Notes: generated by a model from the letters alone, not told the origin. A stretch of DNA of 64,000 nt from Sphingomonas colocasiae (GCF_019880585.1 NZ_JAINVV010000001.1:558001-622000), one strand, 5' to 3'. Positions 54,163 to 63,268 are shown, counted from the first letter of the stretch. Numbers and translations are program-made.

Positions 54163-55969
54163 GGTTTCGCGCCTGGCGCTGATCGGCGCCGCGCTCGCGG
54201 GCGTGGGGCTGGCGGCCGCGATCCCCGCGATCGGGCAGGAGGCGCCCGAATCGCTGCTGCCGCCCGGCTTTGGCGATCCCGTGCCGCCGGCGCCGCCGCC
54301 GGGACCGCGCCCATCGCCGACACCCACACCAAGCCAGGCGCCCACGCCGCTGCCGACCATCCAGCCGTTGCCGGGCCAGCCGGCCGCGCCGGGCGCGGCG
54401 GCCGGGGAACTGGTCGAAGGTGAAGGCGAAGCCGAGGAAGATGCGCTGCCGGGCCTGCCGCCGGAGCCGCTGCTTGCGATCGATCGGGTCGGGCCCCTGC
54501 TCGATATCGATGGCGGCATGGGCAATGGCGCGTTCGGCGGCACCGATGGGCAGACGCTTTCGCAGCTGATGCGCCGTCTGGATGCGCCATTGCCGTCGCG
54601 CTGGACATCGATGCTGTTGCGGCGGACCTTGTTGTCGAATGTGCCGACACCGCATGGCGTTTCCGCGCCGGACTGGATCGCGGAGCGTGCCTGGCTGCTG
54701 CTGCGTATGGGGGAGGCCGATTCGGCGCGCCTGCTGGTGCAGGTGCCGGATGCGAGCCAGTACAGCCCCAAATTGTTCGAAGTCGCGATGCAGACGTCGC
54801 TCGCGCTGGGCGATCCGGCGGGACTGTGCCCGCTGGTCGAGCCGGCTTCCGCCGTCAGCCGCGCGACCGGCTGGCTTCTGGCGCGCGCTATGTGTGCGGC
54901 GATGGCGGGCGAGCCGGGCACGGCGAGTGCCGCGATCGAACAGGCCCGCCGCACCCGGTTGGCCGGCCGCAACACGATCGACCTGCTGCTCGCGGAGAAA
55001 GTGGTTGGGGCAGGCGTCAATGGCCGGCGTTCGATCACGATCGAATGGCAGGGTGTCGATCAACTGACCACCTGGCGCTATGGCCTGGCCAGTGCGACGG
55101 CGGTCGATATTCCGGCGGCTTTGTTCCGTACCGTCGGGCCGCAGGTCATGGGATGGCGTGCGCGGGCGCCGATGCTGCCCGATGGCGAACGGATCTCGAC
55201 CGGGCGGCGCGCGGCGGTGCTTGGTGTGCTCTCCAGCGCCGCGCTGGTCGATCTTTACGGTGGCGTGCTCGATCGTACCGACCCGTCGGAACAATCTGGA
55301 ACCCCACCGCTCAGGCTGCGTGACGCCTATGCGGCCGCCGACCAGGGCGACCGGCTGGCCGCGATGCGCGGCTTGTGGGAGGAAGGCGAGAGCCGCGACG
55401 ACCATTATGCCGGCCTTATCCTGACGGCGCGTGCCGCCGCGCGTTTCGCGCCCAGTGCCGACTATCTGGCCGACAGCCCGCAATTGCTGCGCGCGATGTT
55501 CACGGCCGGCCTCGATCGCCGCGCCGCGCGCTGGACGGGCATCGTCGAATCGGGCGGCGAGGACGAAAGCTGGGCATTGCTGGCGCTGGGCTTGCCGGGC
55601 ACGCGTGGGCTCACCGTCAGTGCATCGCGTGCACGAAGCTATGCAGGATCGGCGGATACGCTCAAGGGTCAGTTCCTGGTTGCAGGGCTTGCCGGGCTCG
55701 GTCGCATCGGTGCGGATGATGCGCGGAACATGGCGGGTGATCTGGACTTCGCGCTCGATCTCCCCTCGCGCTGGAGCCAGTTGCTCGATCGCGCGGCGGC
55801 GAGCGGTCAAAAGGGAACGACGGTCCTGCTGGCGGCGATCGGCATGCAGACCAATGACTGGCGCTATGTGCCGCCGACGCACCTCTATCACATCGTTTCG
55901 GCGTTGCGGCGTGTGGGCCTGGAGCCCGAGGCGCGGATGATCGCGGTCGAGGCGCTGACCCGCTCGTGA
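54143..55969 (+). CDS. Exported protein of unknown function with Pro-rich linker
   Basis: I start at the ATG at 54143 (608 residues). A signal peptide (residues about 1-31) is followed by a Pro-rich linker (about 40-75) and an acidic stretch (GEGEAEEDALPG). The rest is Ala/Leu/Arg-rich and helical, with repeating 30-40-residue units that look like tetratrico-type repeats, though I cannot prove this. A periplasmic scaffold role is a guess. The xerD GTG start overlaps its stop, so the small peptide, this gene and xerD may be one transcript. Confidence 0.75.
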   Translation: MKRLGDKVSRLALIGAALAGVGLAAAIPAIGQEAPESLLPPGFGDPVPPAPPPGPRPSPTPTPSQAPTPLPTIQPLPGQPAAPGAAAGELVEGEGEAEEDALPGLPPEPLLAIDRVGPLLDIDGGMGNGAFGGTDGQTLSQLMRRLDAPLPSRWTSMLLRRTLLSNVPTPHGVSAPDWIAERAWLLLRMGEADSARLLVQVPDASQYSPKLFEVAMQTSLALGDPAGLCPLVEPASAVSRATGWLLARAMCAAMAGEPGTASAAIEQARRTRLAGRNTIDLLLAEKVVGAGVNGRRSITIEWQGVDQLTTWRYGLASATAVDIPAALFRTVGPQVMGWRARAPMLPDGERISTGRRAAVLGVLSSAALVDLYGGVLDRTDPSEQSGTPPLRLRDAYAAADQGDRLAAMRGLWEEGESRDDHYAGLILTARAAARFAPSADYLADSPQLLRAMFTAGLDRRAARWTGIVESGGEDESWALLALGLPGTRGLTVSASRARSYAGSADTLKGQFLVAGLAGLGRIGADDARNMAGDLDFALDLPSRWSQLLDRAAASGQKGTTVLLAAIGMQTNDWRYVPPTHLYHIVSALRRVGLEPEARMIAVEALTRS

Positions 55970-56895
55970 CCGTGTCGGCCGGGCAGGATTCGGCGCTGAT
56001 CGACAGGTTTCTCGAAATGCTGGCGGCGGAGGCGGGGGCAGCGCGCAATACGCTTGCCGCCTATGGCACCGATCTGCGTGGTGCGTCCTCTATGCTCGGC
56101 GGGAATCTGGGGGTGGCGGACGGAGCGGCTTTGGGCCGGTTGGCAGCCGAATGGGCTCCGCTGGCTCGCGCCACAGCGGCGCGCAAATCCGCGGCGCTTC
56201 GCCGTTTCTTCGCATTCTTGCAGGATGAGGGGCTGCGCGCAGACGATCCGTCCGCGGCCTTGCCGCGCCCCGCCGCGATCCGGCCATTGCCCAAGATCCT
56301 GGACCATGGCGATGTCGACCGGCTGTTCGCGGAGATCGAGCGCGGGCTGGCTCGGGCGGATGCGAATGCGCAGGATCATCGTCTGGCCGCGCTGATCGAA
56401 CTGCTTTACGGATCGGGCCTGCGCGCAACCGAACTTGTTTCGCTACCCCGTCGCGCGATCGCGCCCGATCGCCCCTTCCTGATCCTGCGCGGCAAGGGCG
56501 GTCGCGAACGACTGGTGCCCATTTCAGATCGTGCCCGGCAGGCGGTGGCGGCCTGGGCCGTGTTCGTACCGTCGGAGTCGCCGTGGCTCTTCCCCTCCGG
56601 AAAGACCCATCTCAGCCGGGTGCGTTTGTATCAGATCGTTCGCGAACTCGGTGCGCGCGCCGGCATCCCGCCCGAACGAATCAGCCCGCACGTGTTGAGG
56701 CATGCCTTTGCGACACATCTGCTGGAGGGCGGTGCCGACCTTCGCGCGTTGCAGGCGATGCTCGGCCATGCCGACATCGCGACGACCCAAATCTATACGC
56801 ATGTGGACAGCCGGCGGCTCGTGGAGTTGGTAAATAGCCGGCACCCGCTTGCCGATAGACCACAGCGCGTTGACGCGAACCGCCGCTCGGCCTAA
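55966..56895 (+). CDS. xerD: Site-specific tyrosine recombinase XerD
   Basis: XerD with XerC resolves chromosome dimers at dif. The 309-residue protein begins with GTG in a GTGA overlap. The N-terminal core-binding domain (residues about 8-95) precedes the catalytic domain with Arg153 (GLRATELVSL), Lys177, His242-x-x-Arg245 (HVLRHAFATHLL), His268 (LGHADIATTQIYTHV) and Tyr277. All six catalytic residues are present. The chromosomal setting beside accA and aroK/aroB fits a housekeeping Xer protein, not a phage integrase. Confidence 0.94.
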   Translation: MTVSAGQDSALIDRFLEMLAAEAGAARNTLAAYGTDLRGASSMLGGNLGVADGAALGRLAAEWAPLARATAARKSAALRRFFAFLQDEGLRADDPSAALPRPAAIRPLPKILDHGDVDRLFAEIERGLARADANAQDHRLAALIELLYGSGLRATELVSLPRRAIAPDRPFLILRGKGGRERLVPISDRARQAVAAWAVFVPSESPWLFPSGKTHLSRVRLYQIVRELGARAGIPPERISPHVLRHAFATHLLEGGADLRALQAMLGHADIATTQIYTHVDSRRLVELVNSRHPLADRPQRVDANRRSA

Positions 56896-56907
56896 CCCGC
56901 CCGACAC

Positions 56908-57855
56908 ATGGTTAGCTTTCTCGACTTCGAAAAACCGATCGCCGAGCTCGAATCGCGCATTGCCGATCTCCGCGATACCGCGGACGCCGGCACAGTCGAT
57001 ATCGAATCGGAAGTGGCGCGCATTCAGGCAAAGGCCGACAAGCTGTTGGTCGATACCTATGCCAAGCTGACGCCGTGGCAGAAGACCCAGGTGGCGCGTC
57101 ATCCGGACCGGCCGCATTTCAAACATTATGTCGCCGGTCTGTTCGAGGACTTCATGCCGTTGGCGGGAGATCGCGCCTTTGCCGACGATCAGGCGATCCT
57201 TGGCGGGCTTGCCCGTCTGGGCGGGCGGCGCGTGATGGTGATCGGCCACGAAAAGGGCGACGATACCGCAAGCCGGCTCAGGCACAATTTCGGCATGGGC
57301 AAGCCCGAAGGCTATCGCAAGGCGATCCGCCTGATGCAGTTGGCCGACAAGTTCGGCATTCCGGTGGTTTCGCTGGTCGATACCTCGGGTGCCTTTCCCG
57401 GGGTGCAGGCGGAAGAGCGCGGCCAGGCGGAGGCGATCGCCCGCTCGACCGAGCAATGCCTGGCGCTGGGCGTGCCGATGGTCGCCGCGGTGGTGGGAGA
57501 GGGCGGATCCGGTGGTGCGGTCGCGCTGGCCGCGGCCGATCGCGTCCTGATGTTCGAACACGCCGTCTATTCGGTGATCTCGCCGGAAGGATGCGCGTCC
57601 ATCCTGTGGCGCACGGCGGACAAGGCGGCCGATGCCGCGGATGCGATGCGCGTGACGGCGCAGCATCTCAAGCAACTGGGCGTGATCGATCGTATCGTGC
57701 CGGAGCCGGTGGGGGGCGCGCATCGCACGCCGGTGGTGGCGATCGCGGCGCTGGGCGATGCGATCGGAGCGGAACTGGATGCATTGTCTGGACTGAACGA
57801 AATCGAGCTTCGTCAAACGCGCCGCCAGAAATATTTGACTATCGGACAGTTCTGA
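56908..57855 (+). CDS. accA: Acetyl-CoA carboxylase carboxyltransferase subunit alpha
   Basis: AccA is the partner of AccD. The 315-residue protein has the N-terminal coiled helix of this subunit ([18 protein letters not shown]), the [11 protein letters not shown] segment and the crotonase-fold core with [28 protein letters not shown] and [19 protein letters not shown]. The length is normal. It lies 12 bases after xerD. A 213-base region without a gene follows, and it contains the terminator of the pilin genes. Confidence 0.97.
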   Translation: MVSFLDFEKPIAELESRIADLRDTADAGTVDIESEVARIQAKADKLLVDTYAKLTPWQKTQVARHPDRPHFKHYVAGLFEDFMPLAGDRAFADDQAILGGLARLGGRRVMVIGHEKGDDTASRLRHNFGMGKPEGYRKAIRLMQLADKFGIPVVSLVDTSGAFPGVQAEERGQAEAIARSTEQCLALGVPMVAAVVGEGGSGGAVALAAADRVLMFEHAVYSVISPEGCASILWRTADKAADAADAMRVTAQHLKQLGVIDRIVPEPVGGAHRTPVVAIAALGDAIGAELDALSGLNEIELRQTRRQKYLTIGQF

Positions 57856-57992
57856 GACTCGCGTTCATAGAGTCTTGAGGTAGGGCTGCGCAAAGCCTGA
57901 AGCGCTCGATCCGATTTAGATGCTTCGATCGCATTGCCCTTCCGGAAATTGGGATTAGAATTTCTGAGTGTTGGCCAAATAATCCAGTATCT

Positions 57993-58030
57993 CAAATAAA
58001 AAGAGGGCAGTGGATTTGTATCCACTGCCC
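57993..58030 (-). terminator. Strong rho-independent terminator of the Flp pilin gene
   Basis: On the minus strand, GGGCAGTGGAT and ATCCACTGCCC form an 11-bp stem (58005-58015 with 58020-58030) around a 4-base loop. A TCTTTTTATTT tract follows. It begins 39 bases past the pilin stop. It is the clearest intrinsic terminator in the window and fits a highly expressed gene. Confidence 0.92.
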
Positions 58031-58068
58031 CGATCATTGAGCAAGTGCGAATTGCACCCGTTCTGTGA

Positions 58069-58230
58069 CTACGACATCTTCGACGCCGCGTTGTTCATGG
58101 TCGAGCTGATCTTGCCGCCCAGCGACTGGAATGCGGCAACGCCAGCAACGGCGATCAGTGCAGCGATCAGGCCGTATTCGATGGCCGTCGCGCCCTTGGA
58201 GTTGCGAATCATCTTGAGGAAATTCTTCAT
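58069..58230 (-). CDS. Flp-family type IVb pilin, copy 1
   Basis: The ATG at 58228-58230 with AGGAGA upstream gives a 53-residue prepilin. The leader MKNFLKMIRNSKG is followed by the TadV-type cleavage site before [21 protein letters not shown], including the conserved Glu5-Tyr6 of mature Flp. The tail is short (KISSTMNNAASKMS). It should assemble into Flp adhesion pili, but no tad/cpa machinery is in the window. A strong terminator ends the transcript. Confidence 0.93.
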   Translation of the reverse strand: MKNFLKMIRNSKGATAIEYGLIAALIAVAGVAAFQSLGGKISSTMNNAASKMS

Positions 58231-58346
58231 AACGGTCTCCTGGTTCAAAGCTTCATTCCCGGACGGCTGGATTCCCCCCAACCGACATCAGAAATTTACA
58301 GGCCGAATATTTCTAAAAGGTAAATCGATTGGATTTATGATCGGCG

Positions 58347-58529
58347 TTAGGACGCGCGGAGCACTTCGTCTGCAACATAGTTCCACATGTTGGCCAGCCC
58401 GCCCCCAAAGGCCTGAATCCCACCCATCGCGCCAAGCGCGATCAGTGAAACGATCAGTCCGTATTCGATCGCCGTGGCCCCGCGCCTGCACGCGCGAAGC
58501 GAGGCGAATCTCTCCCGAATTCGCTTCAT
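58347..58529 (-). CDS. Flp-family type IVb pilin, copy 2
   Basis: The 60-residue prepilin has a basic leader ([17 protein letters not shown]), the processing site before [20 protein letters not shown], and a longer mature tail ([20 protein letters not shown]). It differs enough from copy 1 to be a minor or alternative pilin. A gap of 116 bases separates the two; AAGCTTTGAACCAGGAGA-like text in it serves copy 1. Both are away from any visible Tad cluster. Confidence 0.9.
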   Translation of the reverse strand: MKRIRERFASLRACRRGATAIEYGLIVSLIALGAMGGIQAFGGGLANMWNYVADEVLRAS

Positions 58530-58608
58530 GGTTGCAATTCCCGTTCCCTGGTTTCACCAGCATAGCCGATCGCCTGTTAACAAAATCCTGCGCCGGGAGG
58601 CCGCGTCC

Positions 58609-59019
58609 ATGAACATGCTCCTGGTCAGTGCGGCCGCGCTTATCGACGAGGATGGGCGCATTCTGGTCCAGCAACGGTCGCACGGACGCAGCATGGCCGG
58701 CTTGTGGGAGTTTCCGGGCGGCAAGGTGGAAGCCGGAGAGACGCCTGAACATGCGCTGGCGCGGGAGCTGCATGAGGAACTGGGGATCGATGTCCTCCCC
58801 GGCTCGCTCTCTGCCGCAGCCTTTGCCAGCGAACCGCTGGGCGACGCGCATCTGCTGCTGCTGCTCTATCTATGCCGCGAATGGCGCGGCATTCCGGAGG
58901 CGCTCGATGCCGAGGGACTGAAATGGGTTCATCCCGCCGAACTGCACGCGCTGGAGATGCCGCCGGCCGACATTCCCCTGGTGCGCCTGCTTGAGAAAGT
59001 GCTCGACAGCGGGCATTGA
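58609..59019 (+). CDS. mutT: 8-oxo-dGTP diphosphatase, MutT type
   Basis: MutT removes oxidised dGTP from the nucleotide pool. I use the ATG at 58609 (136 residues) with GGGAGG eight bases upstream. The Nudix box is complete: [24 protein letters not shown], split here as [10 protein letters not shown] and [10 protein letters not shown]. The preceding LWEFPGGK and the N-terminal [16 protein letters not shown] are typical of MutT. The gene is convergent with the methyltransferase gene, 10 bases away. Confidence 0.92.
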   Translation: MNMLLVSAAALIDEDGRILVQQRSHGRSMAGLWEFPGGKVEAGETPEHALARELHEELGIDVLPGSLSAAAFASEPLGDAHLLLLLYLCREWRGIPEALDAEGLKWVHPAELHALEMPPADIPLVRLLEKVLDSGH

Positions 59020-59029
59020 CCGCGGCGAG

Positions 59030-59911
59030 CTACGCGTCTCCGCCCGGTTCCCTGGATTTGAGCGCTTCGGCCAGCGACATGCCTGCGCTGCCGCGACGGG
59101 CCGGCGCGGGCTGGCCCGGCCCGGGAGACCAGCCGGTCATGCAGATGATCTCGAAATATTCCGGAGTCTTGCCGTCGGGGTCCGCTTTGGCTGCAAAAGC
59201 GGTCGCAGCATGGGCGATCCATTTGCGAGACAGGCCGTGGCGTGTGCCGGCGAGCAGATTGCCCGCCGCCATGCCGCGCAGATCGGCCGCCAGGCGCAGC
59301 AGGCCGGGATAACGGACGTCGAGCCCGAAGGAGTCGGTAACGGGCAAGGTGAATCCGGCGCGAGCAAGCAGGTCTCCGGCCGCGCGCACGTCGATCTGGG
59401 GGTGGATACGGGGCCGGGCGCCGCCCTGCATCGCCAGATCGGCGGTGAGTGCCGCCGCCTTCAGAGCCCGCAGGCTGCCGGCGCCGATCATCGCACCCAG
59501 GAACAGACCGTCGGGGCGGAGCGTACGGCGGATCAGCGCCAATGCGCCGGGCAGGTCGTTGACACTGTCGAGCACGCCCGCGCTCACCACCAGATCGAAG
59601 CTCGCATCGGCGAAGGGCAGGCGATCCTCGTCGGCCTGCACGCCATGGACGGCGTGCGCGAAACGGTGACCCGGGTCGAGCGCGGTCACGCGCATGCCGC
59701 GCGCCCTCAGGGCATTGCCGACCGAGCCGTTCGCCGCGCCAAGGTCGAGCGCATGGGTGAAATCGCGCTTTACCGCATCCAGTCGGTCGAGCAATTCCGT
59801 CGCCATATGTTCGCGCAGGAAGTCGTGGTTCGCGAAATCGGGCGCCGCACGGTCGCGACGGCGGCGACGCAGGCTGCGATCGAATATTTCCGGAGGGGCG
59901 GCGGAGGACAT
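59030..59911 (-). CDS. SAM-dependent methyltransferase (BioC/NDUFAF5-like)
   Basis: From the ATG at 59909-59911 the protein has 293 residues. The Rossmann SAM-binding motif is HALDLGAANGSVGNALRARG, with the acidic strand-2 end in VTALDPG and motif IV in FDLVVSAGVLDSVNDLPGAL. The N-terminal FDRSLRRRRRDRAA resembles the NDUFAF5/BioC group, known in alphaproteobacteria for methylating or hydroxylating respiratory or biotin intermediates. The substrate here is not proven. It is divergent from comF by 44 bases. Confidence 0.85.
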   Translation of the reverse strand: MSSAAPPEIFDRSLRRRRRDRAAPDFANHDFLREHMATELLDRLDAVKRDFTHALDLGAANGSVGNALRARGMRVTALDPGHRFAHAVHGVQADEDRLPFADASFDLVVSAGVLDSVNDLPGALALIRRTLRPDGLFLGAMIGAGSLRALKAAALTADLAMQGGARPRIHPQIDVRAAGDLLARAGFTLPVTDSFGLDVRYPGLLRLAADLRGMAAGNLLAGTRHGLSRKWIAHAATAFAAKADPDGKTPEYFEIICMTGWSPGPGQPAPARRGSAGMSLAEALKSREPGGDA

Positions 59912-59955
59912 GAGGCGGCTTGTGCATCGGCCGCGGCGGCGCGACAAGCCTGTCC

Positions 59956-60693
59956 ATGACGCCGATCGCCATGCCCGTCGTCGCGGCCGTCAGAATGGTT
60001 CGCGATTTTGCGCTGCCGCCGCGCTGCCCCGGCTGTGGAGTCGTGGTGGAAGGCGATCATCGTTTCTGTCTGGACTGCTGGCAGCGATTGGATTTCCTGC
60101 CGGACGGTGGTTGTTCGGCATGCGGTTCACCCATGGGCGGACTTGAAGGGCTGACATGCGGAGCGTGTCTCGCATCTCCGCCCGCTTATGACGGCGTGCA
60201 GGCAGCGGTGGCCTATGACGAGATCGCGCGCGGGCTCGCGCTGAAGCTCAAATATTCGGGGCGGACAGCGATGGCGGAGATCATCGCGGCGCAACTCTCC
60301 CGCCATGTCGATTCCACGGCTGGCGGCATGCTGGTTCCGGTGCCGCTGCATCGTTGGCGGATCTGGCGGCGCGGCTATAATCAATCCGCGCTGATCGCCC
60401 GGGCGCTGGCGCGGCGGACCGGTGCGGAATTGTCGATCGATGCGCTCGATCGCGTCAAGCCGACCCCGGCGTTGCGCGGCCTGGGCCGCGAGGCGCGCGC
60501 GAAAGCCGTGCGCGGCGCCTTTCATGTGCCGGCGCCGCGGGCTCCGCTGCTTGCCGGCCGCACGATCTGGCTCGTCGATGATGTCCATACCAGCGGCGCC
60601 ACTGCCAATGCCTGCGCCAGCGCGCTTAAAAAGGCGGGAGCGGCGCGGGTCGTCCTGCTGTGCTGGGCGCGCGTATTGGCAGAGGAATATTGA
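59956..60693 (+). CDS. comF: ComF-family phosphoribosyltransferase-like protein
   Basis: From the ATG at 59956 the protein has 245 residues. The N-terminal zinc region has paired cysteines (RCPGCGVV, FCLDCWQ, CSACGSPMGG, CGACL). A type I PRTase domain follows with PVPLHRWRIWRRGYNQSALIARALAR and the PRPP loop IWLVDDVHTSGATANAC. ComF homologues support natural transformation in some bacteria, but in most their role is unknown. It leads a four-gene run with grxC, a nitrilase-type gene and a DUF1178 gene. Confidence 0.9.
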   Translation: MTPIAMPVVAAVRMVRDFALPPRCPGCGVVVEGDHRFCLDCWQRLDFLPDGGCSACGSPMGGLEGLTCGACLASPPAYDGVQAAVAYDEIARGLALKLKYSGRTAMAEIIAAQLSRHVDSTAGGMLVPVPLHRWRIWRRGYNQSALIARALARRTGAELSIDALDRVKPTPALRGLGREARAKAVRGAFHVPAPRAPLLAGRTIWLVDDVHTSGATANACASALKKAGAARVVLLCWARVLAEEY

Positions 60694-60724
60694 CTTCCGG
60701 CCCGGCCCGCCACACCTGAGAGAG

Positions 60725-60982
60725 ATGGCGAAGGTTGAAATCTACACCAAGGCGTTCTGCGGCTATTGCGTACGGGCAAAGGCCTTGCTCGGCCGCAAGG
60801 GCGTCGCGTTCGAGGAATATGACATCACGATGGGCGGACCGAAGCGCCAGGAGATGCTGGAGCGTGCGCCGGGCAGCCTGACCGTGCCGCAGATTTTCAT
60901 CGATGGGCGGCATATCGGCGGTTCCGACGATCTGGCCGCGCTGGATGCCGCCGGGGGCCTCGATCCGTTGCTGGCCGGCTGA
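60725..60982 (+). CDS. grxC: Glutaredoxin 3
   Basis: The 85-residue protein starts at the ATG at 60725. The redox site is Cys12-Gly-Tyr-Cys15, and the glutathione-binding segments are SLTVPQIFIDGRHIGGSDDL. It reduces disulfides and glutathione adducts in the cytoplasm. It shares one base (TGATG) with the next start and lies 31 bases after comF. Confidence 0.95.
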   Translation: MAKVEIYTKAFCGYCVRAKALLGRKGVAFEEYDITMGGPKRQEMLERAPGSLTVPQIFIDGRHIGGSDDLAALDAAGGLDPLLAG

Positions 60983-61812
60983 TGCGCGCCGCGCTGCTGC
61001 AGATGACGAGCGGGATCGATCCCGCCGCCAATGCCGCGACGATCGTCGCGGCGGTGCACGAAGCCAAGGCGGGTGGAGCGGATATGCTGTTCACGCCCGA
61101 AATGTCGGGTCTGCTCGATCGCGATCGTCAGCGTGCTGCCGCGCATCTGCGGAGCGAGGCGGACGATCTCGTGCTCGCGGCGGTGCGCAAGGCGGCGGCG
61201 GATGCCGGCCTGTGGGTGCATATCGGATCGCTGGCATTGGCGGGAGAGCGCGATGACGGGCGGCTGGTCAATCGCGGATTCGTGATCGACGATGCCGGAG
61301 CGATCCGGGCACGCTACGACAAGATGCACCTGTTCGACGTCGATCTCGCCACGGGTGAGAGCTGGCGTGAGTCGGCGGTCTATGCGCCTGGGGAGCGCCC
61401 CGCATTGGCGCGGACGCCATGGGGCGGCGTCGGCCTTTCGGTTTGCTACGATCTGCGCTTTGCCGCGCTTTATCGGGCACTTTCGGATGGCGGGGCCACG
61501 ATCCTGACCGTCCCGGCGGCGTTCACCGTCCCGACCGGGCAAGCGCATTGGCATTTGCTGTTGCGCGCCCGTGCGGTCGAATCGGCCTGTTTCGTGGTCG
61601 CCGCCGCGCAATGGGGCCAGCATCAGGACGGTCGTGAGACCTATGGTCATTCGCTGGTGATCGATCCCTGGGGAGATGTGCTTCTCGACATGGGCGAGGG
61701 AGCGGGGGTCGGCTTTGCCGATCTCGATCCCGCGCGGACGGAGGATGTGCGCGCGCGCGTGCCTGTGCTGCGCCACCGCCGCGCGATCCCGGCGCTGGAG
61801 AGCGGGGCATGA
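60982..61812 (+). CDS. Nitrilase-superfamily carbon-nitrogen hydrolase
   Basis: The 276-residue protein has the catalytic triad Glu40 (FTPEMSG), Lys114 (YDKMHLFDV) and Cys155 (LSVCYDLRF). The MHLFDVD segment is characteristic of the Nit1/Nit2 branch, which includes omega-amidase and deaminated-glutathione amidase. Its position beside grxC in a glutathione context fits deaminated-glutathione repair, but this is inference. The DUF1178 gene starts inside its stop with a four-base overlap. Confidence 0.92.
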   Translation: MRAALLQMTSGIDPAANAATIVAAVHEAKAGGADMLFTPEMSGLLDRDRQRAAAHLRSEADDLVLAAVRKAAADAGLWVHIGSLALAGERDDGRLVNRGFVIDDAGAIRARYDKMHLFDVDLATGESWRESAVYAPGERPALARTPWGGVGLSVCYDLRFAALYRALSDGGATILTVPAAFTVPTGQAHWHLLLRARAVESACFVVAAAQWGQHQDGRETYGHSLVIDPWGDVLLDMGEGAGVGFADLDPARTEDVRARVPVLRHRRAIPALESGA

Positions 61813-62282
61813 TCGTTTTCGATCTGCGCTGCGGCCATGATCATGTGTTCGAGGCATGGTTCGGATCGAGCGACGATTATGCCGATCAGAAGCGGCGCGG
61901 CTTGCTGTCCTGCCCGATGTGCGGCGATGTCGCGATCGAGAAGGCGGTGATGGCGCCCAATGTCTCGGCGAAAGGCAATAGCCGGTCCGAACCCTCCAAT
62001 GTGCCGATGGCGGCCGGCGCGCAGGCACCGGCGGAACATTCGCCGGCAGAGGTGAAGGCGATGCTGGCAATGCTGGCGCGCGCTCAATCGGCCATGCTCG
62101 AAAAGTCCGAATGGGTGGGGCGTGATTTTGCGGATCGCGCGCGCGCCATGCATCTGGGCGAATCCGATCAATCGGCCATCCATGGCGAGGTTTCGCCCGA
62201 ACAGGCAAAGGCGCTGGTTGACGAAGGCGTGCCCGTGGCGCCCCTGCCGTTCCCCGTCGTCCCGCCCGAAGCGCAGAACTGA
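61809..62282 (+). CDS. DUF1178 protein
   Basis: The 157-residue protein begins with the family pattern MIVFDLRCGHDHVFEAWFGSSDDYADQKRRGLLSCPMCGD, with a His- and Cys-rich putative metal site. The C-terminal RAMHLGESDQSAIHGEVSPEQAKALVDEGVPVAPLP, split here at AIHGEVSPEQAKAL, is highly conserved in alphaproteobacteria. No function is known. It commonly follows the nitrilase-type and glutaredoxin genes, as here. Confidence 0.92.
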   Translation: MIVFDLRCGHDHVFEAWFGSSDDYADQKRRGLLSCPMCGDVAIEKAVMAPNVSAKGNSRSEPSNVPMAAGAQAPAEHSPAEVKAMLAMLARAQSAMLEKSEWVGRDFADRARAMHLGESDQSAIHGEVSPEQAKALVDEGVPVAPLPFPVVPPEAQN

Positions 62283-62354
62283 CGCCATCGCAGGGCCGGG
62301 CGGCAGCGGGGCAGATTGACCCCGAATGCACAAGCCCCTAACCAGCGTGACGGC

Positions 62355-62431
62355 GCGCCCGTAGCTCAGCAGGATAGAGCACCAGATTCCTAATCTGGGG
62401 GCCACAGGTTCGAATCCTGTCGGGCGCACCA
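62355..62431 (+). tRNA. tRNA-Arg (anticodon CCT)
   Basis: A full cloverleaf can be drawn. The acceptor stem GCGCCCG pairs with CGGGCGC (62421-62427), and the D arm is GCTC..GAGC. The anticodon stem CCAGA/TCTGG holds loop TTCCTAA with CCT, and the T arm is ACAGG-TTCGAAT-CCTGT. The discriminator is A, and CCA is encoded. It reads AGG codons. No integrase gene lies nearby. Confidence 0.97.
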
Positions 62432-62510
62432 TTGCCGAACATCGCCGATCCTGATGAAGCGTGCATGCGAGTGCCGCACCGTGGCGGTCGCCTCGGTCCG
62501 CGGCGCAAAA

Positions 62511-62533
62511 ACCGATTGTGATATGAAATCGGT
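62511..62533. promoter_or_regulatory. Inverted repeat upstream of the reductase-like gene
   Basis: ACCGATT (62511-62517) and AATCGGT (62527-62533) form 7-base inverted arms around a 9-base AT-rich spacer that contains GTGATATGA. It lies 66 bases before the ATG at 62600. It may be an operator or part of the promoter. No regulator gene is adjacent. Confidence 0.4.
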
Positions 62534-62599
62534 CGATCTAGCCTCCAGCCAGTTGCGTGACGCAATCAGGGACGTCGGAACCGCGGCGCAGGAGAGGAA

Positions 62600-63136
62600 A
62601 TGGATATGGCGAAGCTCGTGTTCGGAATGAACCAGTCGCTCGACGGCTATGTCGATCACATGGCTTTCGGGCCAAGCCGCGCGCTTTTCCGTCATTTCAT
62701 CGAAGAGGCCCGGGGGCAGGCGGGCAGCATTTACGGTCGCAGGATCTATGAGATCATGCGGTACTGGGACGACGATCAGCCTGAATGGGGAGCGGACGAA
62801 CACGCCTTCGCGGCTGCCTGGCGGAACCAGCCGAAATGGGTGGTCTCGCGCTCGCTGGAGACGGTGGGGCCCAATGCCAGCCTTGTGAAAGGCGATCTTG
62901 AAGATGCGATCCGTGCGTTGAAGACCGAACGGGAAGGGGAGATCGAAGTCGCCGGCCCGGATCTGGCGCGCAGCCTCACCGAACTTGGCCTGATCGATGA
63001 ATATCGCATCTATCTTCACCCCGTTGTGCTCGGTCGCGGCACGCCATATTTCGCCGGCCCCAGGCCGCCGCTTCGCCTTGTAAGCCATGACCGGATCGAC
63101 GAGGATGTGATCCGGCTCACCTATATCCCCGCTTGA
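62600..63136 (+). CDS. Dihydrofolate reductase-family protein (RibD C-terminal type)
   Basis: The 178-residue protein has the fold of RibD-C/YyaP proteins: KLVFGMNQSLDGYVDH at the start, SIYGRRIYEIM and WVVSRSL in the middle, and IDEYRIYLHPVVLGRGTPYF near the end. Two starts are possible, at 62600 and 62606; AGGAG favours 62600. NADPH-dependent reductase activity is likely, the substrate unknown. It is transcribed alone after the tRNA. Confidence 0.9.
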   Translation: MDMAKLVFGMNQSLDGYVDHMAFGPSRALFRHFIEEARGQAGSIYGRRIYEIMRYWDDDQPEWGADEHAFAAAWRNQPKWVVSRSLETVGPNASLVKGDLEDAIRALKTEREGEIEVAGPDLARSLTELGLIDEYRIYLHPVVLGRGTPYFAGPRPPLRLVSHDRIDEDVIRLTYIPA

Positions 63137-63268
63137 TCCGGGTTGAGGCATCGCGTCGCGCCGCGCACCTTCCGAAAAAAAATTGCGCCCGCATGTCGAT
63201 TCTCCAAAACTCCGTTCGTCGTTCCGATGCGCGGCCTATCCTGGCCTGCCGGAACAAGGAGATAGACG

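Noticed and set aside
55966-56895. XerD-like protein as a phage or island integrase
   Set aside because: The gene is coupled to conserved neighbours, is the typical length, and has accA beside it; no mobile genes are near.
62355-62599. tRNA-Arg as an integration site
   Set aside because: No integrase gene or repeated 3' tRNA end was seen downstream.
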